From Sabellastarte sp. h YS-2021 (taxonomy: Eukaryota > Annelida > Polychaeta > Sabellida > Sabellidae): a stretch of DNA of 64,000 bases. The translations under genes and the position numbers were made by a program. Positions 24,201 through 39,500 of the stretch are shown here, in pieces. The notes under the pieces are model-generated. The model worked only from the letters and a program-made list of their open reading frames with translations. It was not told the origin of the DNA and did no database searches. Every line of letters starts with the position of its first letter. Within the stretch, counting starts at the first letter, position 1. Location: the NCBI GenBank assembly GCA_964017235.1, contig OZ024927.1:58861832-58925831 (forward strand), read 5' to 3'.

Positions 24201-27200
24201 ATTTCCGGGGTGTGGGGGGGCCCCTGGCCTCCCCTCATTTGGGGAATGTCAGGTATATCACAATATTGCCAGTCTGAAGCCCCTATTTAATTTCATGCTT
24301 GTTTCAACAATAAAGGGGGATATTTTAGGCACATTTGGAGCATTACATGTCTGAACAGAAAATATTTAACCCGAATAATGCTGTTAAAATGGTCCAAAAT
24401 AGATGTAAATCAGCCCAAACCAGTACTAAATATTGCTCTGTAACCATGAAACTTGGCCCAAAAATCACCTGCCACCCACTGAATCCGATTGCACAGGTTT
24501 CAGGATTACATCTGGTGTACCAGTGATGTCATATGTGTGAAATAGGGTCCAGGAAGCCGAAAATACAGCCTCAGCTGGCTGGCTCAGGATAGGCTGATAT
24601 TTTCTCAGTAAAGGCAGGTTTAAGGTTGTAAACCATATTGTGTCCCACAGGAGTCGCCACTTGAATGAATTTTAGTAGTGTGTTCCTTCAGAAATGCATA
24701 TCTAGTCCAAAGTGCAGGTTCAGGGAGTGTAGGTGGCGAGGATGTCATAAAATGCCAGATCAGTCAAAACCACCTTTTAAAGTCGATCAATCTTGCTGAA
24801 CTTTTCACAGAAAACTCAGTTTATATCAAAGAATGAATTTGTATTGGTCTGGTCCACTCGAGGGCCATATTGGGAATTTCATTTCCGGGGTGTTGGGGGG
24901 CCCCTGGCCTCCCCTCATTTGGGGAATGTCAGGTATATCACAATATTGCCAGTCTGAAGCCCCTATTTAATTTCATGCTTGTTTCAACAATAAAGGGGGA
25001 TATTTTAGGCACATTTGGAGCATTACATGTCTGAACAGAAAATATTTAACCCGAATAATGCTGTTAAAATGGTCCAAAATAGATGTAAATCAGCCCAAAC
25101 CAGTACTAAATATTGCTCTGTAACCATGAAACTTGGCCCAAAAATCACCTGCCACCCACTGAATCCGATTGCACAGGTTTCAGGATTACATCTGGTGTAC
25201 CAGTGATGTCATATGTGTGAAATAGGGTCCAGGAAGCCGAAAATACAGCCTCAGCTGGCTGGCTCAGGATAGGCTGATATTTTCTCAGTAAAGGCAGGTT
25301 TAAGGTTGTAAACCATATTGTGTCCCACAGGAGTCGCCACTTGAATGAATTTTAGTAGTGTGTTCCTTCAGAAATGCATATCTAGTCTAAAGTGCAGGTT
25401 CAGGGAGTGTAGGTGGCGAGGATGTCATAAAATGCCAGATCAGTCAAAACCACCTTTTAAAGTTGATCAATCTTGCTGAACTTTTCACAGAAAACTCAGT
25501 TTATATCAAAGAATGAATTTGTATTGGTCTGGTCCACTCGAGGGCCATATTAGGAATTTCATTTCCGGGGTGTGGGGGGGCCCCTGGCCTCCCCTCATTT
25601 GGGGAATGTCAGGTATATCACAATATTGCCAGTCTGAAGCCCCTATTTAATTTCATGCTTGTTTCAACAATAAAGGGGGATATTTTAGGCACATTTGGAG
25701 CATTACATGTCTGAACAGAAAATATTTAACCCGAATAATGCTGTTAAAATGGTCCAAAATAGATGTAAATCAGCCGAAACCAGTACTAAATATTGCTCTG
25801 TAACCATGAAACTTGGCCCAAAAATCACCTGCCACCCACTGAATCCGATTACACAGGTTTCAGGATTACATCTGGTGTACCAGTGATGTCATATGTGTGA
25901 AATAGGGTCCAGGAAGCCGAAAATACAGCCTCAGCTGGCTGGCTCAGGATAGGCTGATATTTTCTCAGTAAAGGCAGGTTTAAGGTTGTAAACCATATTG
26001 TGTCCCACAGGAGTCGCCACTTGAATGAATTTTAGTAGTGTGTTCCTTCAGAAATGCATATCTAGTCCAAAGTGCAGGTTCAGGGAGTGTAGGTGGCGAG
26101 GATGTCATAAAATGCCAGATCAGTCAAAACCACCTTTTAAAGTTGATCAATCTTGCTGAACTTTTCACAGAAAACTCAGTTTATATCAAAGAATGAATTT
26201 GTATTGGTCTGGTCCACTCGAGGGCCATATTGGGAATTTCATTTCCGGGGTGTTGGGGGGCCCCTGGCCTCCCCTCATTTGGGGAATGTCAGGTATATCA
26301 CAATATTGCCAGTCTGAAGCCCCTATTTAATTTCATGCTTGTTTCAACAATAAAGGGGGATATTTTAGGCACATTTGGAGCATTACATGTCTGAACAGAA
26401 AATATTTAACCCGAATAATGCTGTTAAAATGGTCCAAAATAGATGTAAATCAGCCGAAACCAGTACTAAATATTGCTCTGTAACCATGAAACTTGGCCCA
26501 AAAATCACCTGCCACCCACTGAATCCGATTACACAGGTTTCAGGATTACATCTGGTGTACCAGTGATGTCATATGTGTGAAATAGGGTCCAGGAAGCCGA
26601 AAATACAGCCTCAGCTGGCTGGCTCAGGATAGGCTGATATTTTCTCAGTAAAGGCAGGTTTAAGGTTGTAAACCATATTGTGTCCCACAGGAGTCGCCAC
26701 TTGAATGAATTTTAGTAGTGTGTTCCTTCAGAAATGCATATCTAGTCCAAAGTGCAGGTTCAGGGAGTGTAGGTGGCGAGGATGTCATAAAATGCCAGAT
26801 CAGTCAAAACCACCTTTTAAAGTTGATCAATCTTGCTGAACTTTTCACAGAAAACTCAGTTTATATCAAAGAATGAATTTGTATTGGTCTGGTCCACTCG
26901 AGGGCCATATTGGGAATTTCATTTCCGGGGTGTTGGGGGGCCCCTGGCCTCCCCTCATTTGGGGAATGTCAGGTATATCACAATATTGCCAGTCTGAAGC
27001 CCCTATTTAATTTCATGCTTGTTTCAACAATAAAGGGGGATATTTTAGGCACATTTGGAGCATTACATGTCTGAACAGAAAATATTTAACCCGAATAATG
27101 CTGTTAAAATGGTCCAAAATAGATGTAAATCAGCCCAAACCAGTACTAAATATTGCTCTGTAACCATGAAACTTGGCCCAAAAATCACCTGCCACCCACT

Positions 27201-30200
27201 GAATCCGATTGCACAGGTTTCAGGATTACATCTGGTGTACCAGTGATGTCATATGTGTGAAATAGGGTCCAGGAAGCCGAAAATACAGCCTCAGCTGGCT
27301 GGCTCAGGATAGGCTGATATTTTCTCAGTAAAGGCAGGTTTAAGGTTGTAAACCATATTGTGTCCCACAGGAGTCGCCACTTGAATGAATTTTAGTAGTG
27401 TGTTCCTTCAGAAATGCATATCTAGTCCAAAGTGCAGGTTCAGGGAGTGTAGGTGGCGAGGATGTCATAAAATGCCAGATCAGTCAAAACCACCTTTTAA
27501 AGTTGATCAATCTTGCTGAACTTTTCACAGAAAACTCAGTTTATATCAAAGAATGAATTTGTATTGGTCTGGTCCACTCGAGGGCCATATTGGGAATTTC
27601 ATTTCCGGGGTGTTGGGGGGCCCCTGGCCTCCCCTCATTTGGGGAATGTCAGGTATATCACAATATTGCCAGTCTGAAGCCCCTATTTAATTTCATGCTT
27701 GTTTCAACAATAAAGGGGGATATTTTAGGCACATTTGGAGCATTACATGTCTGAACAGAAAATATTTAACCCGAATAATGCTGTTAAAATGGTCCAAAAT
27801 AGATGTAAATCAGCCCAAACCAGTACTAAATATTGCTCTGTAACCATGAAACTTGGCCCAAAAATCACCTGCCACCCACTGAATCCGATTGCACAGGTTT
27901 CAGGATTACATCTGGTGTACCAGTGATGTCATATGTGTGAAATAGGGTCCAGGAAGCCGAAAATACAGCCTCAGCTGGCTGGCTCAGGATAGGCTGATAT
28001 TTTCTCAGTAAAGGCAGGTTTAAGGTTGTAAACCATATTGTGTCCCACAGGAGTCGCCACTTGAATGAATTTTAGTAGTGTGTTCCTTCAGAAATGCATA
28101 TCTAGTCCAAAGTGCAGGTTCAGGGAGTGTAGGTGGCGAGGATGTCATAAAATGCCAGATCAGTCAAAACCACCTTTTAAAGTTGATCAATCTTGCTGAA
28201 CTTTTCACAGAAAACTCAGTTTATATCAAAGAATGAATTTGTATTGGTCTGGTCCACTCGAGGGCCATATTGGGAATTTCATTTCCGGGGTGTTGGGGGG
28301 CCCCTGGCCTCCCCTCATTTGGGGAATGTCAGGTATATCACAATATTGCCAGTCTGAAGCCCCTATTTAATTTCATGCTTGTTTCAACAATAAAGGGGGA
28401 TATTTTAGGCACATTTGGAGCATTACATGTCTGAACAGAAAATATTTAACCCGAATAATGCTGTTAAAATGGTCCAAAATAGATGTAAATCAGCCCAAAC
28501 CAGTACTAAATATTGCTCTGTAACCATGAAACTTGGCCCAAAAATCACCTGCCACCCACTGAATCCGATTGCACAGGTTTCAGGATTACATCTGGTGTAC
28601 CAGTGATGTCATATGTGTGAAATAGGGTCCAGGAAGCCGAAAATACAGCCTCAGCTGGCTGGCTCAGGATAGGCTGATATTTTCTCAGTAAAGGCAGGTT
28701 TAAGGTTGTAAACCATATTGTGTCCCACAGGAGTCGCCACTTGAATGAATTTTAGTAGTGTGTTCCTTCAGAAATGCATATCTAGTCCAAAGTGCAGGTT
28801 CAGGGAGTGTAGGTGGCGAGGATGTCATAAAATGCCAGATCAGTCAAAACCACCTTTTAAAGTTGATCAATCTTGCTGAACTTTTCACAGAAAACTCAGT
28901 TTATATCAAAGAATGAATTTGTATTGGTCTGGTCCACTCGAGGGCCATATTGGGAATTTCATTTCCGGGGTGTTGGGGGGCCCCTGGCCTCCCCTCATTT
29001 GGGGAATGTCAGGTATATCACAATATTGCCAGTCTGAAGCCCCTATTTAATTTCATGCTTGTTTCAACAATAAAGGGGGATATTTTAGGCACATTTGGAG
29101 CATTACATGTCTGAACAGAAAATATTTAACCCGAATAATGCTGTTAAAATGGTCCAAAATAGATGTAAATCAGCCCAAACCAGTACTAAATATTGCTCTG
29201 TAACCATGAAACTTGGCCCAAAAATCACCTGCCACCCACTGAATCCGATTGCACAGGTTTCAGGATTACATCTGGTGTACCAGTGATGTCATATGTGTGA
29301 AATAGGGTCCAGGAAGCCGAAAATACAGCCTCAGCTGGCTGGCTCAGGATAGGCTGATATTTTCTCAGTAAAGGCAGGTTTAAGGTTGTAAACCATATTG
29401 TGTCCCACAGGAGTCGCCACTTGAATGAATTTTAGTAGTGTGTTCCTTCAGAAATGCATATCTAGTCTAAAGTGCAGGTTCAGGGAGTGTAGGTGGCGAG
29501 GATGTCATAAAATGCCAGATCAGTCAAAACCACCTTTTAAAGTTGATCAATCTTGCTGAACTTTTCACAGAAAACTCAGTTTATATCAAAGAATGAATTT
29601 GTATTGGTCTGGTCCACTCGAGGGCCATATTAGGAATTTCATTTCCGGGGTGTGGGGGGGCCCCTGGCCTCCCCTCATTTGGGGAATGTCAGGTATATCA
29701 CAATATTGCCAGTCTGAAGCCCCTATTTAATTTCATGCTTGTTTCAACAATAAAGGGGGATATTTTAGGCACATTTGGAGCATTACATGTCTGAACAGAA
29801 AATATTTAACCCGAATAATGCTGTTAAAATGGTCCAAAATAGATGTAAATCAGCCCAAACCAGTACTAAATATTGCTCTGTAACCATGAAACTTGGCCCA
29901 AAAATCACCTGCCACCCACTGAATCCGATTGCACAGGTTTCAGGATTACATCTGGTGTACCAGTGATGTCATATGTGTGAAATAGGGTCCAGGAAGCCGA
30001 AAATACAGCCTCAGCTGGCTGGCTCAGGATAGGCTGATATTTTCTCAGTAAAGGCAGGTTTAAGGTTGTAAACCATATTGTGTCCCACAGGAGTCGCCAC
30101 TTGAATGAATTTTAGTAGTGTGTTCCTTCAGAAATGCATATCTAGTCCAAAGTGCAGGTTCAGGGAGTGTAGGTGGCGAGGATGTCATAAAATGCCAGAT

Positions 30201-33200
30201 CAGTCAAAACCACCTTTTAAAGTCGATCAATCTTGCTGAACTTTTCACAGAAAACTCAGTTTATATCAAAGAATGAATTTGTATTGGTCTGGTCCACTCG
30301 AGGGCCATATTGGGAATTTCATTTCCGGGGTGTTGGGGGGCCCCTGGCCTCCCCTCATTTGGGGAATGTCAGGTATATCACAATATTGCCAGTCTGAAGC
30401 CCCTATTTAATTTCATGCTTGTTTCAACAATAAAGGGGGATATTTTAGGCACATTTGGAGCATTACATGTCTGAACAGAAAATATTTAACCCGAATAATG
30501 CTGTTAAAATGGTCCAAAATAGATGTAAATCAGCCCAAACCAGTACTAAATATTGCTCTGTAACCATGAAACTTGGCCCAAAAATCACCTGCCACCCACT
30601 GAATCCGATTGCACAGGTTTCAGGATTACATCTGGTGTACCAGTGATGTCATATGTGTGAAATAGGGTCCAGGAAGCCGAAAATACAGCCTCAGCTGGCT
30701 GGCTCAGGATAGGCTGATATTTTCTCAGTAAAGGCAGGTTTAAGGTTGTAAACCATATTGTGTCCCACAGGAGTCGCCACTTGAATGAATTTTAGTAGTG
30801 TGTTCCTTCAGAAATGCATATCTAGTCCAAAGTGCAGGTTCAGGGAGTGTAGGTGGCGAGGATGTCATAAAATGCCAGATCAGTCAAAACCACCTTTTAA
30901 AGTTGATCAATCTTGCTGAACTTTTCACAGAAAACTCAGTTTATATCAAAGAATGAATTTGTATTGGTCTGGTCCACTCGAGGGCCATATTGGGAATTTC
31001 ATTTCCGGGGTGTTGGGGGGCCCCTGGCCTCCCCTCATTTGGGGAATGTCAGGTATATCACAATATTGCCAGTCTGAAGCCCCTATTTAATTTCATGCTT
31101 GTTTCAACAATAAAGGGGGATATTTTAGGCACATTTGGAGCATTACATGTCTGAACAGAAAATATTTAACCCGAATAATGCTGTTAAAATGGTCCAAAAT
31201 AGATGTAAATCAGCCCAAACCAGTACTAAATATTGCTCTGTAACCATGAAACTTGGCCCAAAAATCACCTGCCACCCACTGAATCCGATTGCACAGGTTT
31301 CAGGATTACATCTGGTGTACCAGTGATGTCATATGTGTGAAATAGGGTCCAGGAAGCCGAAAATACAGCCTCAGCTGGCTGGCTCAGGATAGGCTGATAT
31401 TTTCTCAGTAAAGGCAGGTTTAAGGTTGTAAACCATATTGTGTCCCACAGGAGTCGCCACTTGAATGAATTTTAGTAGTGTGTTCCTTCAGAAATGCATA
31501 TCTAGTCCAAAGTGCAGGTTCAGGGAGTGTAGGTGGCGAGGATGTCATAAAATGCCAGATCAGTCAAAACCACCTTTTAAAGTTGATCAATCTTGCTGAA
31601 CTTTTCACAGAAAACTCAGTTTATATCAAAGAATGAATTTGTATTGGTCTGGTCCACTCGAGGGCCATATTGGGAATTTCATTTCCGGGGTGTTGGGGGG
31701 CCCCTGGCCTCCCCTCATTTGGGGAATGTCAGGTATATCACAATATTGCCAGTCTGAAGCCCCTATTTAATTTCATGCTTGTTTCAACAATAAAGGGGGA
31801 TATTTTAGGCACATTTGGAGCATTACATGTCTGAACAGAAAATATTTAACCCGAATAATGCTGTTAAAATGGTCCAAAATAGATGTAAATCAGCCCAAAC
31901 CAGTACTAAATATTGCTCTGTAACCATGAAACTTGGCCCAAAAATCACCTGCCACCCACTGAATCCGATTGCACAGGTTTCAGGATTACATCTGGTGTAC
32001 CAGTGATGTCATATGTGTGAAATAGGGTCCAGGAAGCCGAAAATACAGCCTCAGCTGGCTGGCTCAGGATAGGCTGATATTTTCTCAGTAAAGGCAGGTT
32101 TAAGGTTGTAAACCATATTGTGTCCCACAGGAGTCGCCACTTGAATGAATTTTAGTAGTGTGTTCCTTCAGAAATGCATATCTAGTCCAAAGTGCAGGTT
32201 CAGGGAGTGTAGGTGGCGAGGATGTCATAAAATGCCAGATCAGTCAAAACCACCTTTTAAAGTTGATCAATCTTGCTGAACTTTTCACAGAAAACTCAGT
32301 TTATATCAAAGAATGAATTTGTATTGGTCTGGTCCACTCGAGGGCCATATTGGGAATTTCATTTCCGGGGTGTTGGGGGGCCCCTGGCCTCCCCTCATTT
32401 GGGGAATGTCAGGTATATCACAATATTGCCAGTCTGAAGCCCCTATTTAATTTCATGCTTGTTTCAACAATAAAGGGGGATATTTTAGGCACATTTGGAG
32501 CATTACATGTCTGAACAGAAAATATTTAACCCGAATAATGCTGTTAAAATGGTCCAAAATAGATGTAAATCAGCCCAAACCAGTACTAAATATTGCTCTG
32601 TAACCATGAAACTTGGCCCAAAAATCACCTGCCACCCACTGAATCCGATTGCACAGGTTTCAGGATTACATCTGGTGTACCAGTGATGTCATATGTGTGA
32701 AATAGGGTCCAGGAAGCCGAAAATACAGCCTCAGCTGGCTGGCTCAGGATAGGCTGATATTTTCTCAGTAAAGGCAGGTTTAAGGTTGTAAACCATATTG
32801 TGTCCCACAGGAGTCGCCACTTGAATGAATTTTAGTAGTGTGTTCCTTCAGAAATGCATATCTAGTCTAAAGTGCAGGTTCAGGGAGTGTAGGTGGCGAG
32901 GATGTCATAAAATGCCAGATCAGTCAAAACCACCTTTTAAAGTTGATCAATCTTGCTGAACTTTTCACAGAAAACTCAGTTTATATCAAAGAATGAATTT
33001 GTATTGGTCTGGTCCACTCGAGGGCCATATTAGGAATTTCATTTCCGGGGTGTGGGGGGGCCCCTGGCCTCCCCTCATTTGGGGAATGTCAGGTATATCA
33101 CAATATTGCCAGTCTGAAGCCCCTATTTAATTTCATGCTTGTTTCAACAATAAAGGGGGATATTTTAGGCACATTTGGAGCATTACATGTCTGAACAGAA

Positions 33201-36200
33201 AATATTTAACCCGAATAATGCTGTTAAAATGGTCCAAAATAGATGTAAATCAGCCCAAACCAGTACTAAATATTGCTCTGTAACCATGAAACTTGGCCCA
33301 AAAATCACCTGCCACCCACTGAATCCGATTGCACAGGTTTCAGGATTACATCTGGTGTACCAGTGATGTCATATGTGTGAAATAGGGTCCAGGAAGCCGA
33401 AAATACAGCCTCAGCTGGCTGGCTCAGGATAGGCTGATATTTTCTCAGTAAAGGCAGGTTTAAGGTTGTAAACCATATTGTGTCCCACAGGAGTCGCCAC
33501 TTGAATGAATTTTAGTAGTGTGTTCCTTCAGAAATGCATATCTAGTCCAAAGTGCAGGTTCAGGGAGTGTAGGTGGCGAGGATGTCATAAAATGCCAGAT
33601 CAGTCAAAACCACCTTTTAAAGTCGATCAATCTTGCTGAACTTTTCACAGAAAACTCAGTTTATATCAAAGAATGAATTTGTATTGGTCTGGTCCACTCG
33701 AGGGCCATATTGGGAATTTCATTTCCGGGGTGTTGGGGGGCCCCTGGCCTCCCCTCATTTGGGGAATGTCAGGTATATCACAATATTGCCAGTCTGAAGC
33801 CCCTATTTAATTTCATGCTTGTTTCAACAATAAAGGGGGATATTTTAGGCACATTTGGAGCATTACATGTCTGAACAGAAAATATTTAACCCGAATAATG
33901 CTGTTAAAATGGTCCAAAATAGATGTAAATCAGCCCAAACCAGTACTAAATATTGCTCTGTAACCATGAAACTTGGCCCAAAAATCACCTGCCACCCACT
34001 GAATCCGATTGCACAGGTTTCAGGATTACATCTGGTGTACCAGTGATGTCATATGTGTGAAATAGGGTCCAGGAAGCCGAAAATACAGCCTCAGCTGGCT
34101 GGCTCAGGATAGGCTGATATTTTCTCAGTAAAGGCAGGTTTAAGGTTGTAAACCATATTGTGTCCCACAGGAGTCGCCACTTGAATGAATTTTAGTAGTG
34201 TGTTCCTTCAGAAATGCATATCTAGTCCAAAGTGCAGGTTCAGGGAGTGTAGGTGGCGAGGATGTCATAAAATGCCAGATCAGTCAAAACCACCTTTTAA
34301 AGTTGATCAATCTTGCTGAACTTTTCACAGAAAACTCAGTTTATATCAAAGAATGAATTTGTATTGGTCTGGTCCACTCGAGGGCCATATTGGGAATTTC
34401 ATTTCCGGGGTGTTGGGGGGCCCCTGGCCTCCCCTCATTTGGGGAATGTCAGGTATATCACAATATTGCCAGTCTGAAGCCCCTATTTAATTTCATGCTT
34501 GTTTCAACAATAAAGGGGGATATTTTAGGCACATTTGGAGCATTACATGTCTGAACAGAAAATATTTAACCCGAATAATGCTGTTAAAATGGTCCAAAAT
34601 AGATGTAAATCAGCCCAAACCAGTACTAAATATTGCTCTGTAACCATGAAACTTGGCCCAAAAATCACCTGCCACCCACTGAATCCGATTGCACAGGTTT
34701 CAGGATTACATCTGGTGTACCAGTGATGTCATATGTGTGAAATAGGGTCCAGGAAGCCGAAAATACAGCCTCAGCTGGCTGGCTCAGGATAGGCTGATAT
34801 TTTCTCAGTAAAGGCAGGTTTAAGGTTGTAAACCATATTGTGTCCCACAGGAGTCGCCACTTGAATGAATTTTAGTAGTGTGTTCCTTCAGAAATGCATA
34901 TCTAGTCTAAAGTGCAGGTTCAGGGAGTGTAGGTGGCGAGGATGTCATAAAATGCCAGATCAGTCAAAACCACCTTTTAAAGTTGATCAATCTTGCTGAA
35001 CTTTTCACAGAAAACTCAGTTTATATCAAAGAATGAATTTGTATTGGTCTGGTCCACTCGAGGGCCATATTAGGAATTTCATTTCCGGGGTGTGGGGGGG
35101 CCCCTGGCCTCCCCTCATTTGGGGAATGTCAGGTATATCACAATATTGCCAGTCTGAAGCCCCTATTTAATTTCATGCTTGTTTCAACAATAAAGGGGGA
35201 TATTTTAGGCACATTTGGAGCATTACATGTCTGAACAGAAAATATTTAACCCGAATAATGCTGTTAAAATGGTCCAAAATAGATGTAAATCAGCCCAAAC
35301 CAGTACTAAATATTGCTCTGTAACCATGAAACTTGGCCCAAAAATCACCTGCCACCCACTGAATCCGATTGCACAGGTTTCAGGATTACATCTGGTGTAC
35401 CAGTGATGTCATATGTGTGAAATAGGGTCCAGGAAGCCGAAAATACAGCCTCAGCTGGCTGGCTCAGGATAGGCTGATATTTTCTCAGTAAAGGCAGGTT
35501 TAAGGTTGTAAACCATATTGTGTCCCACAGGAGTCGCCACTTGAATGAATTTTAGTAGTGTGTTCCTTCAGAAATGCATATCTAGTCCAAAGTGCAGGTT
35601 CAGGGAGTGTAGGTGGCGAGGATGTCATAAAATGCCAGATCAGTCAAAACCACCTTTTAAAGTCGATCAATCTTGCTGAACTTTTCACAGAAAACTCAGT
35701 TTATATCAAAGAATGAATTTGTATTGGTCTGGTCCACTCGAGGGCCATATTGGGAATTTCATTTCCGGGGTGTTGGGGGGCCCCTGGCCTCCCCTCATTT
35801 GGGGAATGTCAGGTATATCACAATATTGCCAGTCTGAAGCCCCTATTTAATTTCATGCTTGTTTCAACAATAAAGGGGGATATTTTAGGCACATTTGGAG
35901 CATTACATGTCTGAACAGAAAATATTTAACCCGAATAATGCTGTTAAAATGGTCCAAAATAGATGTAAATCAGCCCAAACCAGTACTAAATATTGCTCTG
36001 TAACCATGAAACTTGGCCCAAAAATCACCTGCCACCCACTGAATCCGATTGCACAGGTTTCAGGATTACATCTGGTGTACCAGTGATGTCATATGTGTGA
36101 AATAGGGTCCAGGAAGCCGAAAATACAGCCTCAGCTGGCTGGCTCAGGATAGGCTGATATTTTCTCAGTAAAGGCAGGTTTAAGGTTGTAAACCATATTG

Positions 36201-36573
36201 TGTCCCACAGGAGTCGCCACTTGAATGAATTTTAGTAGTGTGTTCCTTCAGAAATGCATATCTAGTCCAAAGTGCAGGTTCAGGGAGTGTAGGTGGCGAG
36301 GATGTCATAAAATGCCAGATCAGTCAAAACCACCTTTTAATGTTGATCAATCTTGCTGAAATTTTCACAGAAAACTCAGTTTATATCAAAGAATGAATTT
36401 GTATTGGTCTGGTCCACTCGAGGGCCATATTGGGAATTTCATTTCCGGGGTGTGGGGGGGCCCTGGCCTCCCCTCATTTGGGGAATGTCAGGTATATCAC
36501 AATATTGCCAGTCTGAAGCCCCTATTTAATTTCATGCTTGTTTCAACAATAAAGGGGGATATTTTAGGCACAT
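18216..36573. repeat. Homogenised 680-bp block with marker pairs at multiples of 680
   Basis: Monomers here are almost uniform. A 'TCTAGTCTAA + ATTAGGAATT + TGTGGGGGGG' monomer is followed by one reading AAGTCGATC in place of AAGTTGATC. This pair recurs with the second member anchored at 22975, 25015, 30455, 33855 and 35895, at intervals of 2,040, 5,440, 3,400 and 2,040 bp (3, 8, 5 and 3 monomers). The AGCCGAAACC/GATTACACAGG subtype reappears at anchors 25695 and 26375. Two 679-bp copies lacking one C (GGGGGGCCCTGG) precede anchors 20255 and 36574. No gene or RNA is seen. Confidence 0.85.
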
Positions 36574-39500
36574 TTGGAGCATTACATGTCTGAACAGAAA
36601 ATATTTAACCCGAATAATGCTGTTAAAATGGTCCAAAATAGATGTAAATCAGCCCAAACCAGTACTAAATATTACTCTGTAACCATGAAACTTGGCCCAA
36701 AAATCACCTGCCACCCACTGAATCCGATTGCACAGGTTTCAGGATTACATCTGGTGTACCAGTGATGTCATATGTGTGAAATAGGGTCCAGGAAGCCGAA
36801 AATACAGCCTCAGCTGGCTGGCTCAGGATAGGCTGATATTTTCTCAGTAAAGGCAGGTTTAAGGTTGTAAACCATATTGTGTCCCACAGGAGTCGCCACT
36901 TGAATGAATTTTAGTAGTGTGTTCCTTCAGAAATGCATATCTAGTCTAAAGTGCAGGTTCAGGGAGTGTAGGTGGCGAGGATGTCATAAAATGCCAGATC
37001 AGTCAAAACCACCTTTTAAAGTTGATCAATCTTGCTGAACTTTTCACAGAAAACTCAGTTTATATCAAAGAATGAATTTGTATTGGTTTGGTCCACTCGA
37101 GGGCCATATTAGGAATTTCATTTCCGGGGTGTGGGGGGGCCCCTGGCCTCCCCTCATTTGGGGAATGTCAGGTATATCACAATATTGCCAGTCTGAAGCC
37201 CCTATTTAATTTCATGCTTGTTTCAACAATAAAGGGGGATATTTTAGGCACATTTGGAGCATTACATGTCTGAACAGAAAATATTTAACCCGAATAATGC
37301 TGTTAAAATGGTCCAAAATAGATGTAAATCAGCCCAAACCAGTACTAAATATTGCTCTGTAACCATGAAACTTGGCCCAAAAATCACCTGCCACCCACTG
37401 AATCCGATTGCACAGGTTTCAGGATTACATCTGGTGTACCAGTGATGTCATATGTGTGAAATAGGGTCCAGGAAGCTGAAAATACAGCCTCAGCTGGCTG
37501 GCTCAGGATAGGCTGATATTTTCTCAGTAAAGGCAGGTTTAAGGTTGTAAACCATATTGTGTCCCACAGGAGTCGCCACTTGAATGAATTTTAGTAGTGT
37601 GTTCCTTCAGAAATGCATATCTAGTCCAAAGTGCAGGTTCAGGGAGTGTAGGTGGCGAGGATGTCATAAAATGCCAGATCAGTCAAAACCACCTTTTAAA
37701 GTTGATCAATCTTGCTGAACTTTTCACAGAAAACTCAGTTTATATCAAAGAATGAATTTGTATTGGTCTGGTCCACTCGAGGGCCATATTGGGAATTTCA
37801 TTTCCGGGGTGTTGGGGGGCCCCTGGCCTCCCCTCATTTGGGGAATGTCAGGTATATCACAATATTGCCAGTCTGAAGCCCCTATTTAATTTCATGCTTG
37901 TTTCAACAATAAAGGGGGATATTTTAGGCACATTTGGAGCATTACATGTCTGAACAGAAAATATTTAACCCGAATAATGCTGTTAAAATGGTCCAAAATA
38001 GATGTAAATCAGCCCAAACCAGTACTAAATATTGCTCTGTAACCATGAAACTTGGCCCAAAAATCACCTGCCACCCACTGAATCCGATTGCACAGGTTTC
38101 AGGATTACATCTGGTGTACCAGTGATGTCATATGTGTGAAATAGGGTCCAGGAAGCCGAAAATACAGCCTCAGCTGGCTGGCTCAGGATAGGCTGATATT
38201 TTCTCAGTAAAGGCAGGTTTAAGGTTGTAAACCATATTGTGTCCCACAGGAGTCGCCACTTGAATGAATTTTAGTAGTGTGTTCCTTCAGAAATGCATAT
38301 CTAGTCTAAAGTGCAGGTTCAGGGAGTGTAGGTGGCGAGGATGTCATAAAATGCCAGATCAGTCAAAACCACCTTTTAAAGTTGATCAATCTTGCTGAAC
38401 TTTTCACAGAAAACTCAGTTTATATCAAAGAATGAATTTGTATTGGTTTGGTCCACTCGAGGGCCATATTAGGAATTTCATTTCCGGGGTGTGGGGGGGC
38501 CCCTGGCCTCCCCTCATTTGGGGAATGTCAGGTATATCACAATATTGCCAGTCTGAAGCCCCTATTTAATTTCATGCTTGTTTCAACAATAAAGGGGGAT
38601 ATTTTAGGCACATTTGGAGCATTACATGTCTGAACAGAAAATATTTAACCCGAATAATGCTGTTAAAATGGTCCAAAATAGATGTAAATCAGCCCAAACC
38701 AGTACTAAATATTGCTCTGTAACCATGAAACTTGGCCCAAAAATCACCTGCCACCCACTGAATCCGATTGCACAGGTTTCAGGATTACATCTGGTGTACC
38801 AGTGATGTCATATGTGTGAAATAGGGTCCAGGAAGCCGAAAATACAGCCTCAGCTGGCTGGCTCAGGATAGGCTGATATTTTCTCAGTAAAGGCAGGTTT
38901 AAGGTTGTAAACCATATTGTGTCCCACAGGAGTCGCCACTTGAATGAATTTTAGTAGTGTGTTCCTTCAGAAATGCATATCTAGTCCAAAGTGCAGGTTC
39001 AGGGAGTGTAGGTGGCGAGGATGTCATAAAATGCCAGATCAGTCAAAACCACCTTTTAAAGTTGATCAATCTTGCTGAACTTTTCACAGAAAACTCAGTT
39101 TATATCAAAGAATGAATTTGTATTGGTCTGGTCCACTCGAGGGCCATATTGGGAATTTCATTTCCGGGGTGTTGGGGGGCCCCTGGCCTCCCCTCATTTG
39201 GGGAATGTCAGGTATATCACAATATTGCCAGTCTGAAGCCCCTATTTAATTTCATGCTTGTTTCAACAATAAAGGGGGATATTTTAGGCACATTTGGAGC
39301 ATTACATGTCTGAACAGAAAATATTTAACCCGAATAATGCTGTTAAAATGGTCCAAAATAGATGTAAATCAGCCCAAACCAGTACTAAATATTGCTCTGT
39401 AACCATGAAACTTGGCCCAAAAATCACCTGCCACCCACTGAATCCGATTGCACAGGTTTCAGGATTACATCTGGTGTACCAGTGATGTCATATGTGTGAA

